Counted from the stretch's first letter, positions 43,701-52,367 are shown. The stretch: 64,000 nt of DNA from Actinomycetota bacterium (GCA_030446465.1 JAUJNI010000002.1:444963-508962), one strand, 5' to 3'. Notes: a model not told the origin generated them from the sequence alone. Made by a program: numbers and translations.

Positions 43701-46700
43701 CGTCGAGCGGGGCAAAAATCAGGCCGATCGCACCACGAGCTTCGGCTACTACAACTACGGTGCCCTCAAGAGGGTCGACGGGCCGAGAACCGACGTGACC
43801 GACGTCACGCTGTTCGGCAACACCTCAGACGCCGACTACGGCGGCTATCACCGCTCCGGGCAGCCACAAAGGATCGAGGACGCCTACGGCAAGGCGATAA
43901 ACGTCGCCTACAACCCCTATGGGGCCACCGGCAAGCTCACCGACCGGGCGGGGCGGGTCACCACGACCCGCTACGACGAGCTCGACCGGCCGATCGAGGA
44001 GAAGGACCCCGCCGGCGACGCCACTACCTATGCCTACGACCCCAACGGCAACAAAGCGTCGGAGACCTCGCCGCGCGGCAACGCGACTGCCACGGCGGGC
44101 GACTTCGTGACCCGCTATGGCTACGACCCCAATGACAGGATGATCGAGATCTCCGAGCCGGGCGCTACCGAGTCCTCCCCGCGCCGGATCAGCACCACCG
44201 CCTACAATCCCGACGGGACCAAGAGGTCAGAGACGACTCCCGCAGATGCCACCACGACCTACGCCTATTACCCCAACCAGCAGCTCAAGCAGACCAGAGC
44301 GCCGGCTGGCGCGGGAGAGACCGCGGTCACCGACTACTCCTATGACGCCGCGGGCCGCACCACCAAGATCACCCTGCCCGAAGCCAACGCGTCCGGCGCC
44401 CGCCCGGTCAAGACCGCGACCTATACGCCGGCTGGGGTGGAGAGCACGATGACCGAGACCTCGGCGTCGGGGGCTGCGGACCGGTCGAGCAAGGCCTCCT
44501 ACAACGCCCACGGCGAGCTGTTGGAGCTGCTTGGGCCGAGAAAGAAGGACGGCGTGTGGGCGTCCCAGCGCCAGAGCTACGACGCTTTCGGGCAGATAAG
44601 GCTCATCAGCACGCGGGCCGGCGACTCGAAGTGGCTCGACTACTCCTATGACTACGACCTCGCCGGCAACAAAGTTGCGGTGACGCAGCCGACCGGCGAT
44701 GGCGACAAGCTGACGGCGACCTACAGCTACGACAAGCTCAACCGCCTTGCGGCCCAGACCAAGGACCCGACCAACCCGGGCCACACGGTGACCTACAGCT
44801 ACCTGCCCGAGGGCCAGCAGGAGACGAGGGTCGACCTCCACGACGGCAGCCCCAAGCGGACCGTGCGCCACAGCTACAACCTCGACTACACCGAGCGCTC
44901 GGCGATCGCGATCGACAACTCAAGGGCCGGCGGCCCCACGGTTGCGAGCTGCAACTGGGCGGCCGGAGCAGATCCTTCTTCAGGCTACGACCCGGACGGC
45001 AACCTTCTGGTCACCAGAACCGTGATCGGGAGCTCGGGCTGCGACTCGGGTGACACGGTGCGCACGAGGAGGTTTACTTACGATCATCGCGGCTTCACCG
45101 ACGAGGTCACCCAGACGATCGATTTACCCGACGCCGACCCGGTTACGAGAAAGCAAAGGCTCACCTACCGGGCCGACGGCGTGCTGAGTTCGTCGACGTG
45201 GGACGGCAAGACGACGACCTACAAGCACTCTGCCGCCGGCCTGATGGAGTCGGCGACCGACTGGCGGGCGGGCTCGGCGGCGTCGACCTTTGACTACCTC
45301 CCATCCGGCTCGCTTGAGGACATCTCCTTTCCCGGAGCGGCCGACGCAAGGTTCAGCTACCACCGGGACGGGAGCCTGTCGTCGTTCTTGTGGCACAAAT
45401 CATCGGGCGGGCTCATCCGCTCTCACAGCGGGATCGACTACGACCTCGGCGGCCTGCTGACCTCCGAGACGGTCGACATCACCCGGCCGGCGGACTCACC
45501 TGGCGACAATGGCGGAGCGGCAAACTTCGACTACGACTTGGCCGGGCGCTTGGTGAGCTGGACCTCGCCGTTCCGGCTGCTGAAGGACGAGGCCTCAACC
45601 GACAACCCCGTCACGACCTACGGCCTCGACGACGCCGGCAACATCACCTCGGAGACGGTCACGATCGACGGCGCGACCAAGAAGACGACCACCGCCAGCT
45701 TCAGTCACAACCGCCTGAGCAGCCGCACGGTCAAGACCTTCGGGCTCGTCCAGGGAGTGGACGACACCACGAGCGAGCAAGACTTCCACTACTCGGGCCT
45801 CGGCGAGGAGATCAAGCGCAGCGCGACGACGACCACAACGACGCCTAACGTCCTGCCGGCTACCGATACCACCGTCACTTCCTACGACCCCGGTGGCAGG
45901 ACCGACCAGGTGGATAACCGGGGCGACACGCTAAAGACCGACATCGACTACCTCTACGACGCCTCGGGTCAGGTCATCGCCCGCACCGCCCAGCCCGAGG
46001 CAGGCGATCCCAAGACGAGGCTCTACTTCTACTTCGGGACCACGAGCCAACTCGCCGAGGAGACGTCCAAGTCCGGCACCACCAAGACCCGCTACTTCAG
46101 CTCATCAGACGGGCAGCCCCTCGCGGAGCAGCGCTACAAGGACGGCCTCACCGGTGAGCCCGATCAGAGCAACTCGAGCTGGGTGTGGCTGCTGCGCGAC
46201 TCCCGGGGCAACGTCGCGACCGAGCTCAAGGACGACGGCACCATCGCGTCCCAGAGAGCCTACGACCCGTACGGGGCACCCGACGAGGGCGGGACTGCGA
46301 CGGCCACAGGAGAAGAGGAGTCGACCCTCGGCTTCAAGGCGGCCCAGACCGACGACGTCTCGGGCAACCTCCTGCTGGGCCCGCGGATCTACGATCCAAC
46401 GACCGACCGCTTCACCACCGCCGACGTCTTTGTCGGTTCTGGCTCGGACATGGCGCTCGGCACGGATCCCTTGACTGGCAACCGCTATCTCTTCGCCGCC
46501 GCCAACCCGGTGGCCTTCTACGACGACGGCCATAGCCCAGCGATGTGTGACGGCACCGCGTACTGCAACCAACGTTACGATCGCGATAAGAAAGATGATG
46601 AGAAAGGCAAGAAAGACAACCGAGAGCAGCGGTCAGAATGGGAATCTGGGTTTGACGAGATGAATACTGGGTGGCTCGATCTCACCGGGGCAGGGGAGGC

Positions 46701-47040
46701 GTCTGCGGCGATTTCAGAAGGACGCCGGGTCTGGACGTGTGCGGATGAAGTGACATGCGTTGAGAACGCGGGTGAATCCGTGCCTGGGGATTTCGAGGCA
46801 ATAACGTTGGGACACTTCATCCTCTTCAGAGACGAGTTTAACCGTCAAGAAGACAAGTGCCTATTGGCTCACGAGGTAGTCCACGTCCGTCAGTACGAAC
46901 GAGACCCTGACTTTGTAGACAATTACATTTATGGGTTCCTGAAAGGTCTCGAGGAGTTCGGGAACGAACGCGTAGCGTATCGCTTACACCCGTACGAACA
47001 AGAGGCGTTAAGGGCTGAGGCACAGTGTGAAGCTGGCTGA
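40690..47040 (+). CDS. RHS/YD-repeat protein, main part with zinc-protease-like tip (putative polymorphic toxin)
   Basis: A 2116-residue continuation of the gene that starts at 39132; the GTG at 40690 is only where the frame opens. In order: three Ig-like repeats (THPNQDTWYANNDP, THPDPNKWYASDDP and THPDSTKWYSGDDP, about 40830-41670), a linker, YD repeats such as YDELDRPIEEKDPAGD over about 42600-46100, the RHS core LRDSRGNVATELKDDG..YDPYGAPDEGG..GPRIYDPTTDRFTTADV, and NRYLFAAANPVAFYDDGHSP. The last about 165 residues are a different module with AHEVVHVRQYERDP (HExxH) and a downstream HPYEQEALRAEAQ, as in zinc peptidases. The shell normally encloses a toxin; target unknown. Confidence 0.87.
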   Translation: MSWTTPALTEGLTYKWQARNDDGDLVSDWTALRSYTVDRTNPPAPDVSSSTHPNQDTWYANNDPIVKWSASDFSGISGYNYALNRDPDYALGATVRDSETQMSWTDLSDDERWFHVRARDGAGNWGPTSRFRIRIDAEGPTPAITSSTHPDPNKWYASDDPSFSWEASDLSGVCGYSYALDQNTTTTTDTASEGTATGKSYSDIGEGTFYFHLRAKNCAGAWGPTSHFKIQIDSYGPATTVSSSTHPDSTKWYSGDDPSLSWFASANSGISGYSHTLDKNTSTTPDDTSEGTGTTKSFTDIGEGTSYFHIKARNGAGVWGKVAHFALNVDHTAPAAPAVVASTSHVRTVAMRDNTIEVTWTEGSDDRSGVKEYWWAFRREGANGDKGAAPDGSFKSPPGDRTAESAALDDGRYWFHVVTVDNAGNVSDDKTYGPFVVDQNGSPVPLTPTLDQLLVAQSDTNGMEQFYPYSSHSLGTATGYVNLHSGNLVVKQPDVTVPAQGLNAAITHSYNSHRSDRSYHDTGVGRGWTLSLSDADGGLDFAGSVMDIDLNSPVVPATAEVVDAAAGASGKVLELTDGDGTVHRFIRKGDPGSRWESPPGVDLKVREEIDQTTGLATSYQLTRPDGVVYVVDQPEEFRTNGTDSPATPWHVVAIKDRKGNELDLNYLRLSEVNSLHKVRVSELRHKRGNELLVKFYWDASGNLTRMESLPGSQAPDPATGQVRSYARQVSFDIDPETRLLRAVTTNSQLADGGNDRQRTTYAYNENGELNAGLDQGASVLTSVTDARGNVSRLGYSETTGTPRVTKIKDRDAKLWGYDYRPADPNTGERTTVATTPGPSGATSYRISGRKQISDSDKRTAGGNILRITDAGNDSGAVTKTYEWKENHLIAKTDGVGNTTRMEYNDLGLVTKLTTPAPNDPQRSDLHPEAPIGPIVTTLDYRFPADYRYDTDKCSDPTSTSGPVSKDGWCYTVAELIKTTRASNLSAHSRVTDFSYDEEGNLSTIVERGKNQADRTTSFGYYNYGALKRVDGPRTDVTDVTLFGNTSDADYGGYHRSGQPQRIEDAYGKAINVAYNPYGATGKLTDRAGRVTTTRYDELDRPIEEKDPAGDATTYAYDPNGNKASETSPRGNATATAGDFVTRYGYDPNDRMIEISEPGATESSPRRISTTAYNPDGTKRSETTPADATTTYAYYPNQQLKQTRAPAGAGETAVTDYSYDAAGRTTKITLPEANASGARPVKTATYTPAGVESTMTETSASGAADRSSKASYNAHGELLELLGPRKKDGVWASQRQSYDAFGQIRLISTRAGDSKWLDYSYDYDLAGNKVAVTQPTGDGDKLTATYSYDKLNRLAAQTKDPTNPGHTVTYSYLPEGQQETRVDLHDGSPKRTVRHSYNLDYTERSAIAIDNSRAGGPTVASCNWAAGADPSSGYDPDGNLLVTRTVIGSSGCDSGDTVRTRRFTYDHRGFTDEVTQTIDLPDADPVTRKQRLTYRADGVLSSSTWDGKTTTYKHSAAGLMESATDWRAGSAASTFDYLPSGSLEDISFPGAADARFSYHRDGSLSSFLWHKSSGGLIRSHSGIDYDLGGLLTSETVDITRPADSPGDNGGAANFDYDLAGRLVSWTSPFRLLKDEASTDNPVTTYGLDDAGNITSETVTIDGATKKTTTASFSHNRLSSRTVKTFGLVQGVDDTTSEQDFHYSGLGEEIKRSATTTTTTPNVLPATDTTVTSYDPGGRTDQVDNRGDTLKTDIDYLYDASGQVIARTAQPEAGDPKTRLYFYFGTTSQLAEETSKSGTTKTRYFSSSDGQPLAEQRYKDGLTGEPDQSNSSWVWLLRDSRGNVATELKDDGTIASQRAYDPYGAPDEGGTATATGEEESTLGFKAAQTDDVSGNLLLGPRIYDPTTDRFTTADVFVGSGSDMALGTDPLTGNRYLFAAANPVAFYDDGHSPAMCDGTAYCNQRYDRDKKDDEKGKKDNREQRSEWESGFDEMNTGWLDLTGAGEASAAISEGRRVWTCADEVTCVENAGESVPGDFEAITLGHFILFRDEFNRQEDKCLLAHEVVHVRQYERDPDFVDNYIYGFLKGLEEFGNERVAYRLHPYEQEALRAEAQCEAG

Positions 47041-47383
47041 TGCCTCACACAGCGTTTCCAAGATGCTCGTCATCTCGACGCTCGCCGCCATGACAACGGC
47101 CGTCGCAGCGTCATGCGTCCCATCGTATGACGCGACTTTTATCAACCCATGCCAGCACACGCTTAAAGTCAGCACTTTTCGAGTACCTCCAAGAGAAGCA
47201 CGTCCCCACTTGGCGCAACGCCGGGTCTCTATCCCCCCAGAATCGCAACGGCAGGTGGACGGCGCCTTTTCAGGCAGCGTCCATACTTGGTCAATTACTG
47301 TAGGCGACGCTCCACCGATCGCCGTTCAAAATGCTCCAATCAACGGGTCAGTAACTATTCGGATTCCAGAACGTTTTTGCTAG
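47027..47383 (+). CDS. Small lipoprotein-like protein, candidate immunity gene
   Basis: A 118-residue protein whose GTG start overlaps the RHS stop by 14 bases. The N-terminal half reads MLVISTLAAMTTAVAAS then C (from ATG 47063), a signal sequence with a Cys in lipobox-like position. The rest is beta-rich (VDGAFSGSVHTWSITVGDAP) with no family I recognise. Direct overlap with a toxin-like gene is the usual place of an immunity gene, so that role is proposed by position only. Base composition is much less G+C rich than the window average. Confidence 0.6.
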   Translation: MKLADASHSVSKMLVISTLAAMTTAVAASCVPSYDATFINPCQHTLKVSTFRVPPREARPHLAQRRVSIPPESQRQVDGAFSGSVHTWSITVGDAPPIAVQNAPINGSVTIRIPERFC

Positions 47384-47642
47384 GGGCAGCGCTGACCGTG
47401 GAGGAGAGGAACTCGGCAGGGAACGCCATGGGAAATTTTCGTCAAGGATTGTCTTTGTGCCCACATCAACCCCTCATCTTCCAGAAAACGCACCATCTCG
47501 AGCAAGTGCACTATGTCAATCAGACACGTAAGCTTGGGACCACCATACGCGATGGGATGCCTTTACCTTGTCGTACAGCCATGGTGATCGACGAAGTGGC
47601 ATGCTGACAGCCGTGCGATCGCCGGGAAGGTCACCGGGTTGT

Positions 47643-48266
47643 ATGCTTGCTTACCGCATACTTGCTCTGATTGTTTCCGCTTCCCTGGGGCTCGCCGCGT
47701 CTTGTGGACCAGCTGCAAAATCGGACTCCAACGCCGGGGAGCGAGCAAGTGGGCATCAATCGTCCGCAGCTATCCGCACGCCCAGCGATCTTTCACCATC
47801 GGTGAGAGTCTTCATGAACCAACTACAAAATGCTGGAGCATCCGTCGCGGAAGCGGAATGCATTTCGAACCGTTTTTTCTCGCGGAGCGCGATGAGAGAC
47901 GAATATTCAGATCGCACGAACACCGCAACGGCTTTGGGTCGTGCGAAGATGCTTGGAGCCGTACTTGAAGAAACCGCTGAAGGATGCGCGCCGGTGCACC
48001 GACTCAATCAATTGGCGTACGGGATAATGGTCCGTCCTCTCCTGGATAGGCTCCGTCGGGCAGGAGCCACGAAAGCGGAGGGGCGATGCATTCTTAGGCT
48101 GGTCGAGGACGTAGAGCTGATCTTCTCGTCGCAAGCCCGTCACGGCGACGAGGCTCAACGCACGGCGGCGCATCATCTGGTACGCCGAGGTGCGAAATGT
48201 GGGTCGAAAACCAGACTGCGAGAGATCGTGAGACAATTGCACGCCTCGTTTAAATCAGGTAGGTAG
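47643..48266 (+). CDS. Putative lipoprotein with two internal repeats
   Basis: About 207 residues. MLAYRILALIVSASLGLAAS then C is a lipoprotein-type signal. The mature part has two similar halves: VRVFMNQLQNAGASVAEAEC and VRPLLDRLRRAGATKAEGRC, each with an AGA..AE..CI pattern and a helical context, so the protein grew by duplication. No family recognised. A longer start (ATG 47601) is possible. It is the second small gene behind the RHS tip and shares its lower G+C. Confidence 0.6.
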   Translation: MLAYRILALIVSASLGLAASCGPAAKSDSNAGERASGHQSSAAIRTPSDLSPSVRVFMNQLQNAGASVAEAECISNRFFSRSAMRDEYSDRTNTATALGRAKMLGAVLEETAEGCAPVHRLNQLAYGIMVRPLLDRLRRAGATKAEGRCILRLVEDVELIFSSQARHGDEAQRTAAHHLVRRGAKCGSKTRLREIVRQLHASFKSGR

Positions 48267-48547
48267 CGCGGCGTGGCCGTAGCAGCGTCCACCTCGCGGG
48301 CAAGAGGGCAGTTTGAGCGGGCCCGAGTCTCCGCTGTCCTTGGGTTCTTAATTGTCTGAGGTGGCAGGGCTGTCGAGCGTGCAGTGGAGGAAAGAAGTAC
48401 TGTCAGTGAATCGCAGGTGCATCGAGCTTCGTTATGAAAAGCAGCGACTCGCCTCCCACCGTTCAAATGTGTGGGCGTCGTGTTTTCGGCAAGCGATCGG
48501 AGCTGTCCTCTAGAGTCTGAAGGGAATTGCTAACTCAGTCGGGATCT

Positions 48548-48997
48548 GTGCCAGTGTCTGACAAAGGGGAAGGTGACTTCCGCGAGGAGAAGGGCATCCC
48601 TCCGGTAAACCAGGTTCCACGGCCTTTCATGCAGGGGCTATTCATCCTCGGTGCGTTGGTGACGGGCGCTGCGAGTTGGATCGTGGCTGGCCATGGGCGC
48701 GGACCCGAAGAATGGTGGGTCTCGTTCCCTATTTATATCCCTACAACATTGGGGGGCGCTCTTCTGTGGGGAGTGGTGATCGGGAGAAGCTCGGTGCTCC
48801 TCACCACGACCATCCTTCTTCCCCAACTGATGATTGTTCTGATCCGTGGGATTACTGTTTCGGATGACAGTCTCTGGGGAGTCGGGTTCGTATTCGTGCT
48901 CTTAATGAGCCTGCTCGTGTACCCTGCTGCAAAGTTCGGGGTTGGGCTACGGACGTTTTTGAGTGAAGTCCGGCAGCCACACTCCACACCTGATTGA
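48548..48997 (+). CDS. Small integral membrane protein, function unknown
   Basis: About 149 residues with a polar N-terminus and four hydrophobic segments (GLFILGALVTGAASWIVAG; FPIYIPTTLGGALLWGVVI; VLLTTTILLPQLMIVLIRGI; GVGFVFVLLMSLLVYPAA). The start is unsure: GTG 48548, GTG 48554 or TTG 48527. It follows two small lipoproteins behind the RHS gene and could belong to the same accessory locus. No named family seen. Confidence 0.55.
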   Translation: MPVSDKGEGDFREEKGIPPVNQVPRPFMQGLFILGALVTGAASWIVAGHGRGPEEWWVSFPIYIPTTLGGALLWGVVIGRSSVLLTTTILLPQLMIVLIRGITVSDDSLWGVGFVFVLLMSLLVYPAAKFGVGLRTFLSEVRQPHSTPD

Positions 48998-49314
48998 TGA
49001 GACGGTTCTGAGCGCCGAATGGCGTCGGAGGGTTTCCCAGGCAGGGGGAATCAAGCGGTCGGGCTCATTGGCGGTTCCGTCAGGCCTGCCGCTTGGGGTC
49101 AGCCGGTGCCCGAACAAAGTTCAGGGCTGGGCAGGAGTTTCCCTTCGGCCGTCGAAGTTATGGGGACGAGACCGTCAGCGGACACTGAGGGGATGATCGA
49201 CAGAGGCTCCCGGCCATGTGCACGCTTCGGCGCGGCCCCCTCTATCTCGCCTGCCCTAGTGCTGTAGCCCTCCCCAGCGAGGGGCGCCCCGAGTGACGTG
49301 GTAAAGCAGTCGCG
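48998..49314. other. Gene-free interval of 317 bases
   Basis: No supported gene, repeat or RNA. Its left part continues the lower-G+C accessory locus and its right part returns to high G+C before the hydroxy-acid oxidase. Confidence 0.5.
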
Positions 49315-50370
49315 GTGAACTTCGACGAGATCCTGAGGCTCGAGGACTTCGAGCCGCTTGCCAGGGACGCTATGGAGGCGGGCGCGTTCGACTATTACGT
49401 CGGTGGAGCCGCGGACGAGGTGACGCTGCGAGACAACGTCGTGGCCTTCGGCAGGCGCAGGCTGAGGCCCCGCGTCCTGGTCGACGTCTCCCGGATCGAC
49501 ACCTCCACGACGATGCTCGGCACCGCCGTGTCGATGCCGGTCGCGCTGGCCCCCACTGCGTTGCACAAGCTCGCTCATCCCGAGGGCGAGCTCGCCGTCG
49601 CGAGGGCGGCGGCCGCAGCAGGAGTGCTCATGCATGCGGCGACCTTCTCGAGCTACTCCCTCGAGGAGATTGCGGCGGCGGCAAAGGGCCCCAGGTGGTT
49701 TCAGCTCTATTTCCATCGGGACAGGGGCGTGTCCCGAGACCTGGTCACGCGGGCGGCTGCGGCCGGCTATGGGGCAGTGGTCCTGACCGCAGACCTCCCG
49801 GTGCCGGGCTACAGGGAGCGAGAGCTGCGCAGCCACTTCGTCGTGCCGGACGACGCGGGGCCGGGCAACTATCGAAGTGACTCAGGCGACCAAGATCTGC
49901 TCGGCTACTTCACCCACGAGATCGACGCAACCGTCACCTGGGCCGACGTCGAGTGGCTGAGGGGCGTGTCTGACCTTCCGGTCGTGATCAAGGGTGTGCT
50001 GACCGCCGAGGACGCGGGGCTGGCCGCCGAGCACGGCGCGGCCGCAGTGGTGGTCTCGAACCATGGGGGCCGCCAGCTCGACCGCTGCTCCGCGTCGGTC
50101 GACGTGCTCGAGGAGGTGGTGGACGCCGCCGGTGGTGACCTGGAGGTGTACCTCGATGGAGGGGTGCGACGTGGGACCGACGTCCTCGTCGCCCTGGCGC
50201 TCGGCGCCCGGGCCGTGCTCATGGGCCGGCCGTACCTGTGGGCCCTTGCCGCAGGAGGTGAAGCGGGAGTTGCCCGCGCCATCGAGCTCATAAGGGTGGA
50301 GCTCGACAACGCCATGGCCCTGCTTGGCGTCACCCGGACCGATCAGGTGACCCGCGCCCACCTCATGTGA
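49315..50370 (+). CDS. FMN-dependent alpha-hydroxy acid oxidase/dehydrogenase
   Basis: A 351-residue TIM-barrel flavoenzyme of the lactate/glycolate oxidase family. Marks are DYYVGGAADEVTLRDN near the N-terminus, RPRVLVDVSRIDTSTTMLG, PVALAPTALHKLAHPEGELA, FQLYFHRDRGVSRDL, LPVVIKGVLTAEDA with the FMN Lys, VVSNHGGRQLD with the active-site His and Arg, and YLDGGVRRGTDVLVALALGA. It oxidises a 2-hydroxy acid to the oxo acid; which one cannot be told. The GTG start follows TAAAGC by 7 bases, a weak leaderless-like layout. Confidence 0.92.
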   Translation: MNFDEILRLEDFEPLARDAMEAGAFDYYVGGAADEVTLRDNVVAFGRRRLRPRVLVDVSRIDTSTTMLGTAVSMPVALAPTALHKLAHPEGELAVARAAAAAGVLMHAATFSSYSLEEIAAAAKGPRWFQLYFHRDRGVSRDLVTRAAAAGYGAVVLTADLPVPGYRERELRSHFVVPDDAGPGNYRSDSGDQDLLGYFTHEIDATVTWADVEWLRGVSDLPVVIKGVLTAEDAGLAAEHGAAAVVVSNHGGRQLDRCSASVDVLEEVVDAAGGDLEVYLDGGVRRGTDVLVALALGARAVLMGRPYLWALAAGGEAGVARAIELIRVELDNAMALLGVTRTDQVTRAHLM

Positions 50371-50791
50371 TCTCGGTTTCCTCTGGAGACTTCCTCGACT
50401 CCTTCTTCTCTTTGGAGCGCCACCCCTGCCATGCGGTCCTGGCCCCCATAACGACGATGAAGGCCCCAAAGGCCTTCTCGAGGACCTCCGGCGCGATCTG
50501 CAGGGCCAGCGCCGCCCCCACGAAGGCGCTGCCGACCCCGCCCACGGCCATGAACAGCGCCTGCCTGAACGAGACATAGCCCTTCCTGCGGTGAGCAATG
50601 ACGCCCGCTACCGCGGTGGGAACGATGACCAGCAGAGAGGTGCCCTCGGCGAGGTGTTGCGACCGGCCGAGCGCCAGCACCATGAACGGGACCATGACGA
50701 GCCCTCCTCCGACGCCGAGCAGCGCGGACAACAGACCCACTGCGACGCCCGCACCCACGATGAGCAGGGCGAGCGGCAGGCTCAGCTCCAC
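50363..50791 (-). CDS. Half-size TauE/SafE membrane protein (second of pair)
   Basis: About 142 residues with four membrane segments. GVAVGLLSALLGVGGGLVMV followed by PFMVLALGRSQHLAEGTSLL is the TauE/SafE repeat; full-size members carry it twice in one chain. The GTG start at 50791 overlaps the previous half-gene by 10 bases, so the two halves are made side by side and could form a heterodimeric exporter of sulfite or organic sulfonates. The C-terminus is Lys/Glu rich and faces the 3' end of the hydroxy-acid oxidase with an 8-base convergent overlap. Confidence 0.8.
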   Translation of the reverse strand: MELSLPLALLIVGAGVAVGLLSALLGVGGGLVMVPFMVLALGRSQHLAEGTSLLVIVPTAVAGVIAHRRKGYVSFRQALFMAVGGVGSAFVGAALALQIAPEVLEKAFGAFIVVMGARTAWQGWRSKEKKESRKSPEETEIT

Positions 50792-51159
50792 AGCAACTGG
50801 ACCCCCACCCCGACCATGAGCACCCCGAAGAGGACCTTGAGGAGGCCCTCCTTGATGCGCGCCATGAGCCCCGCTCCGAGCGGCGCTCCCACCAGCGCTC
50901 CCACGGCGAGAAGCCCCGCGACGCGATAGTCGACGCTTCCCTCCAGGGCGAACTTTGTAGCTCCCACAGAAGCGATCGGTATGAGCGCTGCAAGCGAAGT
51001 CGCATGCGCCGAGTGCTGGCTGAGCCCGACCACGCCGACCAGCAAAGGAACCATCACAACCCCGCCCCCGACGCCGAGCAGCCCGCTCAGCAAGCCCGCA
51101 AGAAGCCCGATGAGGGCCAGGGTGACAACCGCCCGAGGCGAGGTGGCCGGCTCCTTCAC
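50782..51159 (-). CDS. Half-size TauE/SafE membrane protein (first of pair)
   Basis: About 125 residues with the TauE/SafE motif [40 protein letters not shown] and the loop [23 protein letters not shown] 51159 overlaps the aminotransferase stop (GTGA). Together with the next gene it equals one full-length transporter split in two. Confidence 0.8.
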   Translation of the reverse strand: MKEPATSPRAVVTLALIGLLAGLLSGLLGVGGGVVMVPLLVGVVGLSQHSAHATSLAALIPIASVGATKFALEGSVDYRVAGLLAVGALVGAPLGAGLMARIKEGLLKVLFGVLMVGVGVQLLWS

Positions 51160-52355
51160 CGAGCCAGAAGGTCGGCGATCCTCGTGACCCCCTCGACCAG
51201 GTCGTCGTCCCCCAGGACATAGGAGAGCCGGACATAGCCTGGCCCCCCGAAGCCGTCTCCCGGCACGACCGCAACCAGCGCCTTCTCGAGCAGCACGTCC
51301 GCAAAGTCGAGCGACGTCTCGATCCGGCGCCCTGCGATGGTCCGTCCCACAACGCCCTGAACCGAGGGAAAGCAGTAGAAGGCGCCCTGCGGCTCGAAGC
51401 ACTCGATCCCGGGGATGTCGCTCAGCATCTTGTGCATGGTCGTCCTTCTACGGTCGAAGACCTCTCGCATCCGCTGGGTCGCCTCGAGGTCTCCCGTGAC
51501 CGCGGCGAGCGTTGCAGCCTGCCCGAGGTTGCCGACGTTGGAGGTGGCGTGGCTCTGCAGCGAGGCCGCAGCCGCGACGACGTCGGCGGGCCCGATCATC
51601 CAGCCGACCCGCCATCCGGTCATCGCGTAGGTCTTGGCGACGCCGTTGATGACGATGCACCGATCGGCGAGCTCGGGAACCAGCACCGGCATCGACGAGA
51701 ACCTGGCGTCCCCGTAGACGAGGTGCTCGTAGATCTCGTCGGTGATGACCCAGATGCCGTGCTCCACGGCCCAGCGGCCGATGGCCTCGACCTCCTCCGG
51801 CGGATAGACCGCCCCGGTGGGGTTCGACGGCGACACGAACACGAGCGCCTTGGTGCGCGTTGTGGTTGCCGCCTCGAGTTGTTGGAGCGTGACTCGAAAG
51901 CCGCAGTCGCCTCCAGTCGCCAGCTCGACCGGGACGCCGCCCGCCAGCTTGATCATCTCGGGATAGCTCACCCAGTAGGGGGCTGGCAGGAGCACCTCAT
52001 CTCCGGGGTCGATGATCGACATGAACGCGTTGAAGAGGGCGTGCTTGCCGCCGTTGCTGACGAGCACCTGCTCGGGCAGCACGGAGTAGCCGGAGTCTCG
52101 CTCGGTCTTGCGGGCGATGGCGGCCCTCAGCTCGGGGAGCCCGGGGGCCGGGGTGTAGTGGTGGTAGACCGCGTGGTGCGCGGCCTCTGCAGCCGCCTTC
52201 ACGATGTGCTCGGGCGTCGGGAAATCGGGCTCCCCGGCCCCGAAGCCGATGACGTCCGCACCGGAGGCTTTGAGAGCCTTGGCCTTGGCGTCGATTGCCA
52301 GAGTGGACGATTCTGTGATGCTGGTGACCGCTCGAGACAGCCTCGGGGAGGGAAT
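51156..52355 (-). CDS. Aspartate-type aminotransferase, class I/II (ATT start)
   Basis: A 399-residue PLP enzyme. [89 protein letters not shown] and the PLP Lys in [17 protein letters not shown] are all class-I landmarks of the bacterial AspC-like group. The frame has no ATG, GTG or TTG that keeps the N-terminus (the first is the GTG at 52202, inside the conserved fold). ATT at 52355-52353, six bases after AAGGAG, gives the normal start [17 protein letters not shown]. It is divergent from serC. Confidence 0.9.
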   Translation of the reverse strand: MPSPRLSRAVTSITESSTLAIDAKAKALKASGADVIGFGAGEPDFPTPEHIVKAAAEAAHHAVYHHYTPAPGLPELRAAIARKTERDSGYSVLPEQVLVSNGGKHALFNAFMSIIDPGDEVLLPAPYWVSYPEMIKLAGGVPVELATGGDCGFRVTLQQLEAATTTRTKALVFVSPSNPTGAVYPPEEVEAIGRWAVEHGIWVITDEIYEHLVYGDARFSSMPVLVPELADRCIVINGVAKTYAMTGWRVGWMIGPADVVAAAASLQSHATSNVGNLGQAATLAAVTGDLEATQRMREVFDRRRTTMHKMLSDIPGIECFEPQGAFYCFPSVQGVVGRTIAGRRIETSLDFADVLLEKALVAVVPGDGFGGPGYVRLSYVLGDDDLVEGVTRIADLLAR

Positions 52356-52361
52356 CGCCTT

Positions 52362-52367
52362 CTCCTT
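52362..52367 (-). promoter_or_regulatory. Ribosome binding site before the ATT start
   Basis: AAGGAG on the minus strand, six bases before ATT 52355. It is the reason for choosing this non-standard start. Confidence 0.65.

Noticed and set aside
48173-48466. Minus-strand frame of 97 codons behind the lipoprotein gene
   Set aside because: Overlaps the end of a better-supported plus-strand gene and shows no motif.
46540-49000. Insertion sequence or prophage as carrier of the low-G+C block
   Set aside because: No transposase, integrase, terminal repeats or phage genes were seen.
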